Part shown: in pieces, positions 21,801 to 32,480 of the stretch | Layout of the letters: each line of letters opens with the position of its first letter | Position numbering within the stretch: position 1 is the first letter of the stretch | NCBI RefSeq assembly: GCF_012489685.1 | Contig: NC_080042.1 | Location: 76,327,093-76,391,092 of the forward strand | Source of the DNA: Lotus japonicus | Taxonomy: Eukaryota > Streptophyta > Magnoliopsida > Fabales > Fabaceae | DNA: 64,000 bases | Direction of reading: 5' to 3' | Notes under the pieces: generated by a model | What the model was told of the DNA's origin: nothing | The model's database searches: none | The model's input: only the letters and a program-made list of their open reading frames with translations | Made by a program: the position numbers and the translations under genes

Positions 21801-22322
21801 CATTTCATCGTAATCCCAAGCGAAACAGTCTTTGAATTCCTTGAGTAATTTCACCATCTTATCCTTTAATTCTGGGTCAATAAGAGCACTGATGTATGTT
21901 GGCCTCTTTTCTGAGCCATCACCCAGGTCCACTTCTTCTAAAGGGTCTTGTGCTTCCATTTTCTTGGACATGTCGACCACTGGCTTTTCGAAGCCTAATG
22001 GGCCGTCATCGTAGATGCAATCTAGCCTCAAATTGCAAAGGTCCTCGAATTCGCATTCATCGACACTCTGCTCGTTTTTCCTTATGCACGTGTTATCCTT
22101 CTGTGCTTTTGCCTCCTCCTGAGATGTCATTTCGACAGGAAGAATTGAGGCCTTGGCTTCGTCAGTAGCCATTTCTTTGGTTATTCTTGCGGCCTCTAAG
22201 GCCGTCCTTATTCTGTTTTCGGCTGCGTAAGCCGAAATTCGAGCTAGGCTCGAATTAATCATCTTTAACCTCATTTTGCCACTCAGTTGTGGCATCCTTT
22301 TCTTCATCGCTGTGCCATCCAC
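18831..22322 (-). CDS. pol: Tat pol: reverse transcriptase, two RNase H domains, integrase
   Basis: An open frame of 1163 codons. After an N-terminal extension (about 1-170), the reverse transcriptase runs from about 185 to 440 with KMRVCIDFRDLN, MPFGLKNAGATYQ and the catalytic YIDD near 349. A retroviral-type RNase H/connection follows at about 490-600 (SATDETIGSMLAQED...AIFYLSR). A second, archaeal-like RNase H is at about 628-750 (LYFDGSSHKNGTGIG...EYEALISGLE...KGDSELVV), the mark of the Tat lineage. Integrase covers about 810-1090: a His/Cys zinc site (HDGLCGAH...CQDC) and the D-D-E residues in AIDLIG, TTDQGT and GQVEAAN. The frame opens 68 bases inside the gag frame and lies in the +1 phase relative to gag. 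The first ATG is at 22307, but the protein is probably made as a gag-pol fusion by frameshifting or splicing. No disabling change is visible. Confidence 0.93.
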   Translation of the reverse strand: MDGTAMKKRMPQLSGKMRLKMINSSLARISAYAAENRIRTALEAARITKEMATDEAKASILPVEMTSQEEAKAQKDNTCIRKNEQSVDECEFEDLCNLRLDCIYDDGPLGFEKPVVDMSKKMEAQDPLEEVDLGDGSEKRPTYISALIDPELKDKMVKLLKEFKDCFAWDYDEMPGLSRELVELKLPIKEDKKPVKQLPRRFHPDVLVKIKGEIERLLRCKFIRTARYVDWLANVVPVIKKNGKMRVCIDFRDLNAATPKDEYHMPIAEMMVDSAAGHEYLSLLDGYSGYNQIFIAEEDVSKTAFRCPGALGTYEWVVMPFGLKNAGATYQRVMNTIFHDFIETFMQVYIDDIVVKSPSRDDHLLHLRKSFERMRKYGLKMNPLKCAFGVIAGDFLGFVVHKKGIEINKNKAKAILDTSPPTSKKQLQSLLGKINFLRRFITNLSEKTKSFSPLLRLKKEDVFRWEAEHQKAFDELKKYLSNPPVMVPPIKGRPMKLYISATDETIGSMLAQEDEDGNERAIFYLSRVLNSAETRYTMIEKLCLCLYFSCVKLKYYIKPIDVMVFSHYDIIKHMLSKPIMHSRIGKWALALTEYSLTYTPLKAIKGQAVADFLADHTMPREIITYVGIQPWKLYFDGSSHKNGTGIGMFIMSPQGIPTKFKFRIKSNCSNNKVEYEALISGLEILLALGAKNVVVKGDSELVVKQLTKEYKCVSEHLAKYYVKASNLLAKFDIMVIDNLTPDDWRKPIVEYLQNPVGSTDRKVKYRALSYTILGNELFKKNVDGTLLKCLSEDDAFIAVSAAHDGLCGAHQAGAKMKWILFRQGLYWPTIMKNCIEYAKGCQDCQKHSGIQHVPASELHSIIKPWPFRGWAIDLIGEIHPASSKQHKYIIVAVDYFTKWVEAIPLQNVTQETVIEFIQNHIVYRFGLPESITTDQGTVFVGRKVAAFAESWGIKLLTSTPYYAQANGQVEAANKVLISLIKKHVGRKPKSWHESLSQVLWAYRNSPREATGTTPFRLAYGQEAVLPAEVYLQSCRIQRQEEIPSDVYWNMMLDEMVNLDEERLLALDVLTRQKDRIAKAYNKKVRDRSFITGDYVWKVILPMDKKDRVYGKWTPSWEGPFTVEKTLPNNAYVIKELGNQSQCVTINGKYLKAYKPMLHECKIE

Positions 22323-25300
22323 TCATGGCATCAGGTTTGTACGCTTCATTAAGGTTTAAACCCCTGATGGGATCCAACGTCACCGAGTACTCCGAATACG
22401 GGTTGAAATATTGAGAGGCCACTGTGTCTAGAGGAGCAATTGTGGCTAAACTCTTTTCGAAATTTTTCTTGCTGACGTAACCTGTCTCCGCTAAGTAGTA
22501 GCTCTGATCCGCTTGCACGTTCTCGACGACTCCATCTGCTTTCCAAATGGAAATACGTTGGTGCAGAGTTGAGGGCACTGCCCCCACGCCGTGGATCCAT
22601 TCTCTCCCCAATAGCAGGTTGTAGTTGGCTTTTGAGGGCACCACGATGAACAATGTGGAACGGGCCACCGTTCCTACGGTTATGTTCATCATAATTGCTC
22701 CTAAAGAAGAACCTGTCTTCCCTTCATAGTCGGAAAGGACCATGTCGTGAGGGATTAAGTCTGCTTCAGTTTTGCCTAGCTTCTTGAGCATAAACTTAGG
22801 CATTAAATTGATCGTGGCCCCTCCGTCGACAAGAACTTTATTGACTCCTTTTTCGTCGACTTTGGCCCAAACGAATAACGGCTTCAAGTGGCTTTTCATC
22901 TGCTCCGTTGGCCTCTGGAAAATAGCTCTTTCGTCTTCGACGGATCCTTTTTGCATCACGTAGTAGCACAAGGGGTTGTCATCTGGCTCCTCCTCGTCGT
23001 AGTAGTCTTCTTCATTCTCGGTGACCTCCGAGATCCTGTCGAATTCAGTGGGTAAGATAGACACTATGCAGATGATGTTGAGATCTTCCCCATCGCTATC
23101 ATCAAAATCGTCGAGCATGTCTTCATCCTCGTCCTCAGCCACATCTTTCCCTTTTTCTTTGGCCGGGTTTGGGGGCACAACTGTTCCCTGTTTGATAGCA
23201 TGGTCGAGCTGGTTGATGATTGACCCCACACTAGGTTCCTTGTGAGGGTTGTCTTCTGGCTTTATGTCCCATAATGAACGGAACTTACCGCCTCTTTCTC
23301 TCTCAGCTTTTCTTTTCCTCAGGAAACGTCTGAATTGAGTTCTAGTCATTTGCTCAGGAGCATAATAATTCCCAGAGCCATAGGAATAGTTCCGCGACAC
23401 ACGGGAATTGTTGATGTAAGATGACCCCTGGCCTAAGTCGATTTTCTGCCACTTGGGGTATGGTTTTGGTCTTGGGGGTGCTGGCCTAAACCATTGATTC
23501 TTTGGCAAACCAGCATCAGGGACATAAGTCTTGTCCTTGATTCTTGACCTCTGGCCTTTGTGGCCATCGAGTTCTTGATCCCTCTCAACCCACTCCTCGT
23601 GGGGATACTTCAACCTTCTAGACACAGGCATTTTGCTCTGGTAATGCCTCTTCATCTCAGAATCTTGATAGGCTTTAGCTGCTGACTTGTCGAAAACGGC
23701 ACTACATCGAGGACAAAGCATGACCTCTTTCTCGCTATCTTTGCTTCGTGACAAAAACTCGACAAGAGTTTCCCCTGCCTTGGGGTAAACCTCCTCTAGG
23801 CTCACCTCTTTCACGACGTCTGGTTCTTCGACAACCGTGTTTTCCTCCTTTGCCTCCTCGAGTGTCAGGCCCAGATTCAGCTTCTCAGAAATGTCAACCA
23901 TGCCAATGTAGAAAGGTTCCACGTAATTGGCTTCAGCTACCTGCAGTGGGTCGGAGTCAATCTTCATTTGGCTTTTGGCTTTTTCGTCATACTTGAGCCT
24001 TCCCGAGTCCAATGCCCCCTGCACAAGATCCCTGAAACGAACACATTGTGAGGTCCAATGACCAAAAAAGTTGTGATATTTGCAATATTTTTTCCCCTTC
24101 CTTTGTTCAGGAGAAGGAAGTTTTTGGTCTTTAGGGACCACAAGCAAACCATCAGACACAAGTATATCATAGATTGCATCACATTTGGTCACATCAAAAG
24201 TATAAGTTTTCACAGCAGGAATCGTGTTCTTGGGGTTTTCCTCCCCAAGTTTGTTTTCACGTGGTTTCAATGCTTTACAAACATAAGGATCCCCTGGCTG
24301 AAGTTCAGCCAGATTGACATCATTTAAATCGACGTCTGCAGGGACTTCTCGATAGACACATGGATTTTGACATACTGAATCCGCGTCTATGTACGCTACC
24401 TTCTCCTTCTTTGGCCACTTAGTAGTCTTGGCCCTTTCCTCGGACTTTTCGGCCTTTAGTAATTCGATGTGCCTCACTCTATCTGCGAGTAAAGACATAT
24501 CTCGAATATACTGAGTGTCGATTTTCTTTCTAATGGAATACTCTAGACCACCAGCGGCTAAGACAACTAGTTCGTGTTCAGGGACATGGGTGAAACATCG
24601 AGATTTAAGCATCCTAAACCTGTTTAGGTAATCATCAATAGACTCTGCTGGCTTTCTTTTAACACTAGCCAGATCCTTCAAACTTACTTTGCACTCTCCC
24701 CTAAAGAACTGTTCATGGAAAATTCTTTCCAACTGAGCCCATGTATGGACTGACCTAGGAGCGAGGGTGGTGAACCAGGTAAATGCATTCTTGGTTAAAG
24801 AACTCGGGAAGTACTTCATTTTTAAATTTTCATTGATGGCTAGGTCTCCTGCTTCGATTTGGTACCTGGCTATGTGTTCTACAGTGGACTCTCCTGAATC
24901 CCCCGAGAACTTAGTGAATTTGGGGACCTTCCAGCCTCGAGGAAGTTCTGATTCGAGAACCTCCTCTGTAAAGGCTGACACAAAATGGGGTCTATTCGCG
25001 AAACCCACGTTGAAACCATGTTGGTTCAACAGTTGCTCCACCACAGCAGCAACATTTTGTTGCCCCCCAGCGTTCTGGTGTCGAATTCTTTCTAGCACAC
25101 CATCAGCGTGTTCTTCCCTGTTTACCATATATACATTTTGCAATGGCGGCTGCACTGCCTCGTACAAAGGGTTTGCCCTCATCTCTTGGTGTTGCGGCAC
25201 CTGATAGCGCACAGGGGCAGGGACATGGTTAGGCAACGGGATTTGGTTGATCCCTGGCGCCGATTGGATCTCGACTGGTGCCCCCAGGACTGTCGCCAAA

Positions 25301-25887
25301 CGATCCATCTGTCGTGCCAAATGCTGATTATTGGCATTATTATTTTGGAGCACAGGGTTGATTAGCTCACCTATCTGTCGAGATAACATGTTAACCATTT
25401 CATGGTTACTATCATCTACTTGCTGCCTAATGGCTTGAAGTGAACCAGTGTTCATACCTGTAGATAAATAAATTTGTGAACTAGATCCAGGAATAGAAGG
25501 GCTAACTCGACTCCCCAAATTTAGCATTGTTCCATTTGCCCCAAAAGGGGGTATACCGAATGGAGGAACATTTTCAGGGAACGTCGAATACGTGTCTTGT
25601 ATGCCTTGCATCATAGACGTAGGCATACCATAAGGCATGTTTACCCTCGTAACTGTTGGAACAATTTGTGCCTGTACTGATGTAGATACAGGCATTTCTG
25701 CAACTGCAGAAATTGCTACATTCTGGGTTGACATAGTGGTGCCATGCCCCATTCCAGTAGACACTTCTTCATTATTATTACCACTACTTCCCCCGGGACT
25801 ACCCTGATTGCCCACGTTAGACCCTTGGGGGGAAGTCCTCCCTCGATTGCTTGCCATACTTATAGTCTTACCACTTCTCAGGCGCAT
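22255..25887 (-). CDS. gag: Tat gag with aspartic protease
   Basis: 1210 codons from the ATG at 25887, chosen because RLRSGK directly after the Met is the usual beginning of such gag proteins; the frame itself opens further upstream. Residues about 1-230 are low-complexity. A retrotransposon gag (capsid) domain lies around 300-430 (NAFTWFTTLAPRSVHTW, FHEQFF). Near residue 600 is a zinc-knuckle variant, CKYHNFFGHWTSQC, that is CX2HX4HX4C instead of CCHC, as seen in Tat-type gag proteins. A basic, Pro-rich stretch and acidic runs follow. The aspartic protease is near 1015 with VDGGATINLMP, where DGGA replaces the usual DTGA/DSGA. The gag stop overlaps the start of the pol frame. Confidence 0.9.
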   Translation of the reverse strand: MRLRSGKTISMASNRGRTSPQGSNVGNQGSPGGSSGNNNEEVSTGMGHGTTMSTQNVAISAVAEMPVSTSVQAQIVPTVTRVNMPYGMPTSMMQGIQDTYSTFPENVPPFGIPPFGANGTMLNLGSRVSPSIPGSSSQIYLSTGMNTGSLQAIRQQVDDSNHEMVNMLSRQIGELINPVLQNNNANNQHLARQMDRLATVLGAPVEIQSAPGINQIPLPNHVPAPVRYQVPQHQEMRANPLYEAVQPPLQNVYMVNREEHADGVLERIRHQNAGGQQNVAAVVEQLLNQHGFNVGFANRPHFVSAFTEEVLESELPRGWKVPKFTKFSGDSGESTVEHIARYQIEAGDLAINENLKMKYFPSSLTKNAFTWFTTLAPRSVHTWAQLERIFHEQFFRGECKVSLKDLASVKRKPAESIDDYLNRFRMLKSRCFTHVPEHELVVLAAGGLEYSIRKKIDTQYIRDMSLLADRVRHIELLKAEKSEERAKTTKWPKKEKVAYIDADSVCQNPCVYREVPADVDLNDVNLAELQPGDPYVCKALKPRENKLGEENPKNTIPAVKTYTFDVTKCDAIYDILVSDGLLVVPKDQKLPSPEQRKGKKYCKYHNFFGHWTSQCVRFRDLVQGALDSGRLKYDEKAKSQMKIDSDPLQVAEANYVEPFYIGMVDISEKLNLGLTLEEAKEENTVVEEPDVVKEVSLEEVYPKAGETLVEFLSRSKDSEKEVMLCPRCSAVFDKSAAKAYQDSEMKRHYQSKMPVSRRLKYPHEEWVERDQELDGHKGQRSRIKDKTYVPDAGLPKNQWFRPAPPRPKPYPKWQKIDLGQGSSYINNSRVSRNYSYGSGNYYAPEQMTRTQFRRFLRKRKAERERGGKFRSLWDIKPEDNPHKEPSVGSIINQLDHAIKQGTVVPPNPAKEKGKDVAEDEDEDMLDDFDDSDGEDLNIICIVSILPTEFDRISEVTENEEDYYDEEEPDDNPLCYYVMQKGSVEDERAIFQRPTEQMKSHLKPLFVWAKVDEKGVNKVLVDGGATINLMPKFMLKKLGKTEADLIPHDMVLSDYEGKTGSSLGAIMMNITVGTVARSTLFIVVPSKANYNLLLGREWIHGVGAVPSTLHQRISIWKADGVVENVQADQSYYLAETGYVSKKNFEKSLATIAPLDTVASQYFNPYSEYSVTLDPIRGLNLNEAYKPDAMSGWHSDEEKDATTEWQNEVKDD

Positions 25888-25983
25888 ATAAATCACAATC
25901 AAGGCAAGTAGCAAATACCAAATAGCATGCAGCAAACAAAACACACAAAACGCTTCTGTAAAACTTAGTTTTCACAAAAATTG

Positions 25984-26003
25984 TCCCACCAGGTGTGCCA
26001 ATT
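25984..26003 (-). promoter_or_regulatory. Primer-binding site of the Tat element
   Basis: Directly inside the 5' LTR the minus strand reads AA followed by TTGGCACACCTGGTGGGA. The TGG fits the complement of a tRNA CCA end. I could not assign the tRNA. Confidence 0.65.
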
Positions 26004-26759
26004 TGTTTACACGGATTTTTGGTAAACAAATATCCTCTTAGTTCGACTAAAGGAAGTTTAGATTTCAGGGTCCTTTTGAGAAAACGCTTTGCCAAAGTGT
26101 TGTGTGTACATGAATGTGTTTTCGACAATAACAAGCAGCTCAGATGAAACTGAAATTTATTGAATACGAGTCGATTACAAAACAGTCAAACAAACTAAAA
26201 TAACATGAAAACTACATGAACTGCAGATTTCGACAAACAAACTGCACAGAAGAACTGGAAATCAACAAACTGAAATGCGGGGAAACTAAAGTGTTGGTTC
26301 TGCAACGTACTCCTTCATCATCACGTTTTGCTCCTTGAGTCTCATTGATGCGGACATTAGAGCTTTCTGGTGAATTTTTCAGAGTTTGAGTTGGGAACCT
26401 TCTTTCTGAATTGGATTCTCCTATTTATAGAGTTTCGTGTTCTGCGTGTTAGTGGGTCTGGTTTCTCCCACGATCTGATGCTTGCTCCGGAAGTTCTGCG
26501 CATGGTGGTGGAGATCGTGTGCTTCAACTGCTCCAACCGTTTCCTGGCCATGTTTTCGACCATCGTGGGGGGAATTTGACTTGGTCAGTGTGGCACGTGT
26601 TACATGTGCCTGCGTTTAGCAGTAATTGTTGTTGTCGAGTTTTGCCGCCCCATTAACTTGGTGCAACTTCCTCTTCCTTTCTTTAGTCAGAATTCGACTT
26701 CCTCGAGAGTTTTGGGCTGAATGCGTTTTTCTTTCTTGGGCCAAAATATTGGGCCAACA
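26004..26759 (-). repeat. 5' LTR of the Tat element (756 bp)
   Basis: It is the partner of 7777-8532. The minus-strand CTATAAATAG at 26421-26430 is a plausible core promoter for the genomic RNA. Confidence 0.95.
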
Positions 26760-26764
26760 ATATC

Positions 26765-28814
26765 CATTAAACTCATCTTTTATTAAGTTAAAAAAAAACA
26801 ATTATATTTTTTATTATAAAAGTTACAAACAAACGGACCCTTAATAATAAAAAATGTTAAATAAAATAAAATGAATTTAACTTTGACCCCTTTCTATTTA
26901 ATTAACTATTTAAACACTTGGGCCCTTTCATTTAATCTGGGGTAGGCCTATTGATGAGAGGTTGCCTTTATTATATAAACAAACTCAGATGAAACTTGGA
27001 AATGAAGATATACGAGTTTAGCCCCATGGTGGGTGGCACCTACCCTAACCTTTGTATCAATATTCTATGGGCTGATTCATCCTCAAACCATGTGTGCTGA
27101 GACAGGGAATAATAAGTAGAGGACAGTGTGATGGTTGCATTCTTGCTTCAATTCTGCACTGTGTGCATTGAATTTGTATAAAGAAAAAAAGTGAGAAAAT
27201 TAATAATATCAAATGAGAGATTCCTTCATTAAAAAATTTGGAAAGTAATTTAATGTATCGAGTATGGAAAATATCTTTGTTTGAATGACCTTATAATAAC
27301 ATAGAGATCGAAATACAGTAGCACTTGTCCTTTTATTTCGATTGGTATATTTCTTTTCCACTACTAATTGTCTTGTAGCTAATGAGTGTGATGTTTGTGA
27401 GATCTTCGGAGTTTGTGACCTTGGATGCATCATGCACCCAATGTTTATAATGTGCAACGACTACAAGTTGTGTGCTACGTACTGCTGGGATAGGGGATGG
27501 GGATGTCGACTTTCTCCTTTTTAATTTCCTGGGAAAAAAATGGTTATTTACTCTGCTTTTAACTTATAAATGGGAAGGTAAAAGCAGGGGAAAAGGGAAA
27601 AGCAAAAAAATATAAAATAAAACAGTATTTCTGATTGCACTTTCTTGAATCTTGAATCGGCTTTATGGCTTTTAACCCATGCTATATACTTGTTGAAGGG
27701 GCCCTATGTATAATAACTTAACATTTTTTAAAGTTCAAAGAACATTTACTTAAGAGTCCTGCATAATCAAGTGAAATATGAAACAGTTTTGTATCTAATC
27801 TGTTGTGGATTTGAAATATAAGTTTATTGTAAGAACTATTTGAGTCTGATAGTTTTCTCTATTATTGACGGTGACATAATCTCCTGGTCCTGGATTTTTG
27901 CTATAAAAAAACCATTTTCATACTTTGAATTGTTAGAACTAACATTGAGAGACTACGAGTGGTAAGAGCAGAGTGAGGTGACATATAAGTTGGGGGAAAA
28001 AGGTCCACTGATACATCCTTAAAGAATGTCATTTATTTTTTTAATGTACCTTAAATAAACTAGCGTTGAAAAAAAATTATATTTGTATATTAGATCTTTG
28101 ATTTAATTACTTGACACACAGTAATAAAAAGACAAGGTATTTATTTGAAAATAAAGAATTAGCAGAAATTTGTGTGTATTCTAACATATATTTTAATGAA
28201 ATTCCTCAGTACATATTCATTGAACGGGAATATAGTAACAAGCTAAGTATAGGCCAAAAAACAAATATAATAGCATATCATCAGAACTATTTGAGGTAAT
28301 CTGAACTAATTAACAAATATAATAACCTCCTTTTGATTACTTCTGGTCTAACCGTAATCATGAAATGAATGTGTAGAGAAAATACTGCTATTTGGGGATT
28401 CAAGTTCTGCATCCCCACCAAAACATGATTGCATTTGAAAAAGTGTAACAGCTGGGACCTAAACTGTTCTCGCTTATGAGATATTGATCTAGCTTGGCAG
28501 GACCAAATTTTCTTTTGGTGATGACTCAGTTAGGTATGCGCATTTGTCTACTTTTGATACTAGAGAGGCAAATGCATATTTGCCAAATATTTGGCCATGG
28601 AGATTAGGCTCATAAAGTGCAATATATATGCTTCTACATTATTATTACAGCAAAATCACACACAAACTATTGTCAAGCATTCTGACACCAAGTTGCTTTG
28701 TAGGAAATATGATAACAATTAATATCGTCAGTCATAATTTATTATCAGCTTAGCGTCGAAATCGGGTTCACGGTATGTACATTTTAGGCTGACTCTAAGT
28801 TAACAAATTGGTAA
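26765..28814. other. AT-rich spacer, no gene seen
   Basis: Short open frames (for example near 27342-27524 and 28111-28299) lack recognisable domains or conserved context. No RNA gene or complete repeat was identified. Confidence 0.6.
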
Positions 28815-28823
28815 TAAAATTAA

Positions 28824-29545
28824 GGGAAAAACTTAAGTGCAGTTTCATTTGTGTTGTTGGTACTGTTCTTCAATCATAAAATAACACCTGGCTTCTTTAA
28901 CCCCCACACCATTAACTTTTCAAAACAATTATATTCTCCCACACGAACTCTACTTCCGCCTTTTCTCTGTAACCATGTTTCCACCGAAAATTGGAGACTA
29001 TCTCCTATCTTTTAACTTGTGATGGATTTTCCTTCATTTTTAAAGACAAGAACATTGGGAATCCAATGTCATAAACCTGTGGAAGAGGGTTTGAAACCTA
29101 TCTTCTCAGACTCTGGAGTGACAATATTAGGGATTGAATAAACATTCGTGTGAAGAAGTAAATATCTGGAATCTCAACAACAATGCTAAAAACAGAGGGC
29201 TTTCATATGAAGAAATTATAATGAAGGAGGGTGATCTTGTACAATTGGTCCTGCAATCCACCATGGTTGTTGTCAAGGCTGCTAAAATTTAAGATCTCGT
29301 GCTCTTTTCATGGTCATCCATGTCATAATTTGGGCCTGCAACTTCAATTGACATCTGCGGGCACAAGGAAAGACGCATGTTGTGCGAGGTGGTAGGGAGA
29401 TGGAAGGTTGGAGGAAGAGGGAAGTAAGATGTGTTGAAGTTTCCAAGATTGGTGCCAAAAAGAAATTATGTGCAATTCCAAGTGTCAATTTTTGATTGAA
29501 GAACAGTACCAAAAACACCAATGTTACTGTACATAAGTTTTACCC
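28824..29545. mobile_element. 722 bp non-autonomous Mutator-like element (MULE MITE)
   Basis: The terminal inverted repeats are about 70 bp. The left end begins GGGAAAAACTTAAGTGCAG and the complement of the right end begins GGGTAAAACTTATGTACAG; both continue through TTGGTACTGTTCTTCAATCA. A perfect 9 bp target duplication, TAAAATTAA, flanks it (28815-28823 and 29546-29554), the length typical of Mutator-superfamily insertions. The interior (about 28900-29470) encodes no transposase and could include captured host sequence. Confidence 0.88.
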
Positions 29546-29554
29546 TAAAATTAA

Positions 29555-32475
29555 AATTCATTCTTAAACATATACTTTTTTATGAATAATCCTATAATTG
29601 ATTGTTGGACTTTTAGAAAAAACATATAATTGATTGAGCACCCGGTCATTATAGCTAAGTTTGAATCAATAGAATATAATAAAATGAAAATGGAATGAAA
29701 CAATTAAAAATCTATTTTTATCAATGTTTTCAAAACCAAACCAGTCACTTAACGATCAAGGCCATGGTCAAATTATAGTTCAACTAAAAGTAATTAAGCA
29801 ATATTTTCAATACATTAAGAAATTGAGTGTAATAAAGATTCCAAATCACTTTCTATTTTATTTCATTATCGTTTAGCAAATTAAACAGAACATAAAATGT
29901 GAATTATATGTGAGTTTTTATAAAAAAAGTTAGCATTATATAATTTTACCGAACTAAAAATGAAAAATACTTAACTATAATGTATGTATATATATGTGTG
30001 GAGAATTTATATTATGGCATGAATATCATAAAACCAATTATCGATAACAAAATAAAGTGTTAGTGGTTGTTAAATTAAGAAAAGGCTAAAGATGTGCATG
30101 TCGTTGTGAATTAGAGGGTGTGGTAAACATTGTCGTCTTTCATTTCATGCCATACTTTCGTCAAAACTCAAAATACACAGTCAAAACTCAAAAAGGGAAA
30201 AAGGGCAGATAATATTTCACGTGACCTGAGACACGTGGAAGCTTTATCCACTTTTTTTTTTGTCGGCATCGTATCAATTAGAAAGGTTGGCAGAAAAAAA
30301 TATAATAAAAAAACGCTTTGAAAGATATAAAATTTAAACAAAAAAGTATCATTAATCAAGAATGTAAAATATTTCAAAAGTTAACGATAGATTAAAGACT
30401 AGTTCAAAAAAAAAACGATAGATTAAGACTTTTAAACCAAAATTTCAGAAAGTAAAAATTCTTTTTACTTGCTTTCAAAAAAATTTTTTTTTTTACTACA
30501 ACTCTTGACAAAACAAATGAATTGATATTATTATGATTTTTCCACTTATTTTTTAGACAAGTGCTACAGAAACATATAATATACACGTTATTATGTATAG
30601 TTAATTATCTATATTTTTTGTTCAGATAAATAAATGGATTTTTCTTGGACCTATATATTAAAAGAATTTATTCATGTTTGGATGAGATGAGGCATGTGCA
30701 TTGCTGTATTAGTGCGTTACATGAACGGATACAGTGGATTTGTGACGGTGTATGTCCTGTGATGGTCCAACCAGAATGAATCCACTCCAATCACATTCAT
30801 TCTGCATTCTGTATTCTGTATTCTGTACTAGTGTTCTCTCTGTTCGTGCATACCACTATGCAACGCCCATGTCCTCATCTACCTACCTTTCTGTGCTCAC
30901 ATGATCCAAAATGTCGACACTCTATTCAACAATTGGCTAGCTAACATATTTACCATGAGCTAGGGAATCAAAATTCATAAATGTATTCTCGTATGTAGAA
31001 ATTATTTTTGAAATTTCATTCTTCTATTTTTGAATTAATCAAAATTTGAATAAATTACTTCTATCATTATAAAAACTTTCTAAAATTTGTTTATGAAACA
31101 TGCATGCATTCTAATAAATGCTTTCGGTTCCAGTGGGCGAGGGGATAGCACTATAGCAGTATTGTTCAGACTTGCAGTGGCTCGCACACTGTATCTTCCT
31201 GTGGGGCCCACCTCTTGCCCAACTTGGATCCACCATTGTTATTGTTCTATTCTTTGGTATGATATTATGATGCACAGTGGCTCGTAACATCATGCATGTC
31301 CCTAGCTAGCTCAGATTCTAGTTGAATCTGAGATAATCAGATTACAGATTCCCACCTATCTAAACCACATTTTTGCCAGACTTATAGTATGTAAATGGCA
31401 TTGATCAACGACTTTATCTACTATGGCCTAAGAAAAACGTAATTAATCTCTATGAATGCGCACTGTATAGATCTACCATAAAATATTAAAACTGTCATAA
31501 TCAATAATCAAGCACCTATATTAAGTCAAAAGCTAAAATACAATGTAGTTTTACAGTCGTAAAATCTTGAAATAAACCATATAGTATTGACTGATTGCAC
31601 TCTTAAAATAAGTTTTACAAGTTGAGTTATCCAAAACCTATCAAAGAAACGCTATAGTACAGTGGAAGAAATATTTTTTCATGCATTTGTGCATACATTT
31701 CTCAGATATTTTCATTTCAAAATTTCATGAAGATTCTATATATTAGAGTTCCACGTGCATGCAAAACCCGTATCCATCCATTTTTTCTATTGCTTCTGCC
31801 AAGCCAACAACCACCGAAAAGAATTTTAAAATGGGGTGGATCGATTATGAATCGGATTCATAAATTTTCATGTGGGTTAGGTTTGATTGATGGCTTTTTT
31901 TTTTATAATATTTATTGGCTAGTACTTTGATTTTTTATCCCCTTTATCTCAGAAGCCACATGGTTGCATTATCAGGAGAGAACATAAAGATTGTATGATG
32001 TTAAAACATTATTGGTTAGAGAAAGCATGGTTAAAAAATGCTCCAAGAACTTTGAATTTAATTGATGATTCTTATGGACATAACAATATAATTTCTCCTT
32101 ATAGAATCATTGACTGAACTACCTTCCCATGTGCCCTTAAAACTAAATAATTTGCATCGTAAATGACATTGATGTAGTAATAAATAAATCTGCCCCATTG
32201 TCAGGGCTAACATTTCAACTGAACTAACTGTCCATTTTACATTTTTTGGTGCAATGGGGGCAACAATAATTTGGTTGCAAACCAAATGCAGAACTATAAA
32301 GGAGATCACCCTGTCCCAAAAGGAAAACAAAGGAGATCCCTCCACCTCAAATCAATTTCGGCCCACAAATTTCTTCAAATCAATTTCTCATAATTTGTAG
32401 GGTCCAAACCAACATTTGTTTGGTCATAGGCCGGCCAACTATTTTTTGGGGAGATCGTGTGTAAAACCAGTAGAG
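29555..32475. other. AT-rich spacer, no gene seen
   Basis: No convincing gene. Minor structures are short tandem ATTCTGT words at about 30800-30835 and an imperfect foldback at about 31127-31232. Confidence 0.55.
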
Positions 32476-32480
32476 CTAGG

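Larger units (their letters stand above)
7743..26759 (-). mobile_element. Ty3/gypsy LTR retrotransposon, Tat/Ogre-like lineage, with antisense genes
   Basis: The element lies on the minus strand. It is bounded by a perfect 5 bp target duplication, ATATC (7738-7742 and 26760-26764), and carries two 756 bp LTRs (TGTT...AACA) that differ at one base in my reading. In transcription order it reads: 5' LTR (26004-26759), primer-binding site, gag-protease, pol with reverse transcriptase, two RNase H domains and integrase, then two genes on the opposite strand, a G-rich tract and the 3' LTR. A second, archaeal-like RNase H and antisense ORFs before the 3' LTR are known marks of Tat-lineage elements. 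The apparent length is inflated by a 4.7 kb duplicated block around the N gap; without it the element is about 14.2 kb. Confidence 0.95.

Noticed and set aside
28111..28299. 62-codon ORF in AT-rich spacer
   Set aside because: Length and composition fit chance, and no paralogue or promoter was seen.
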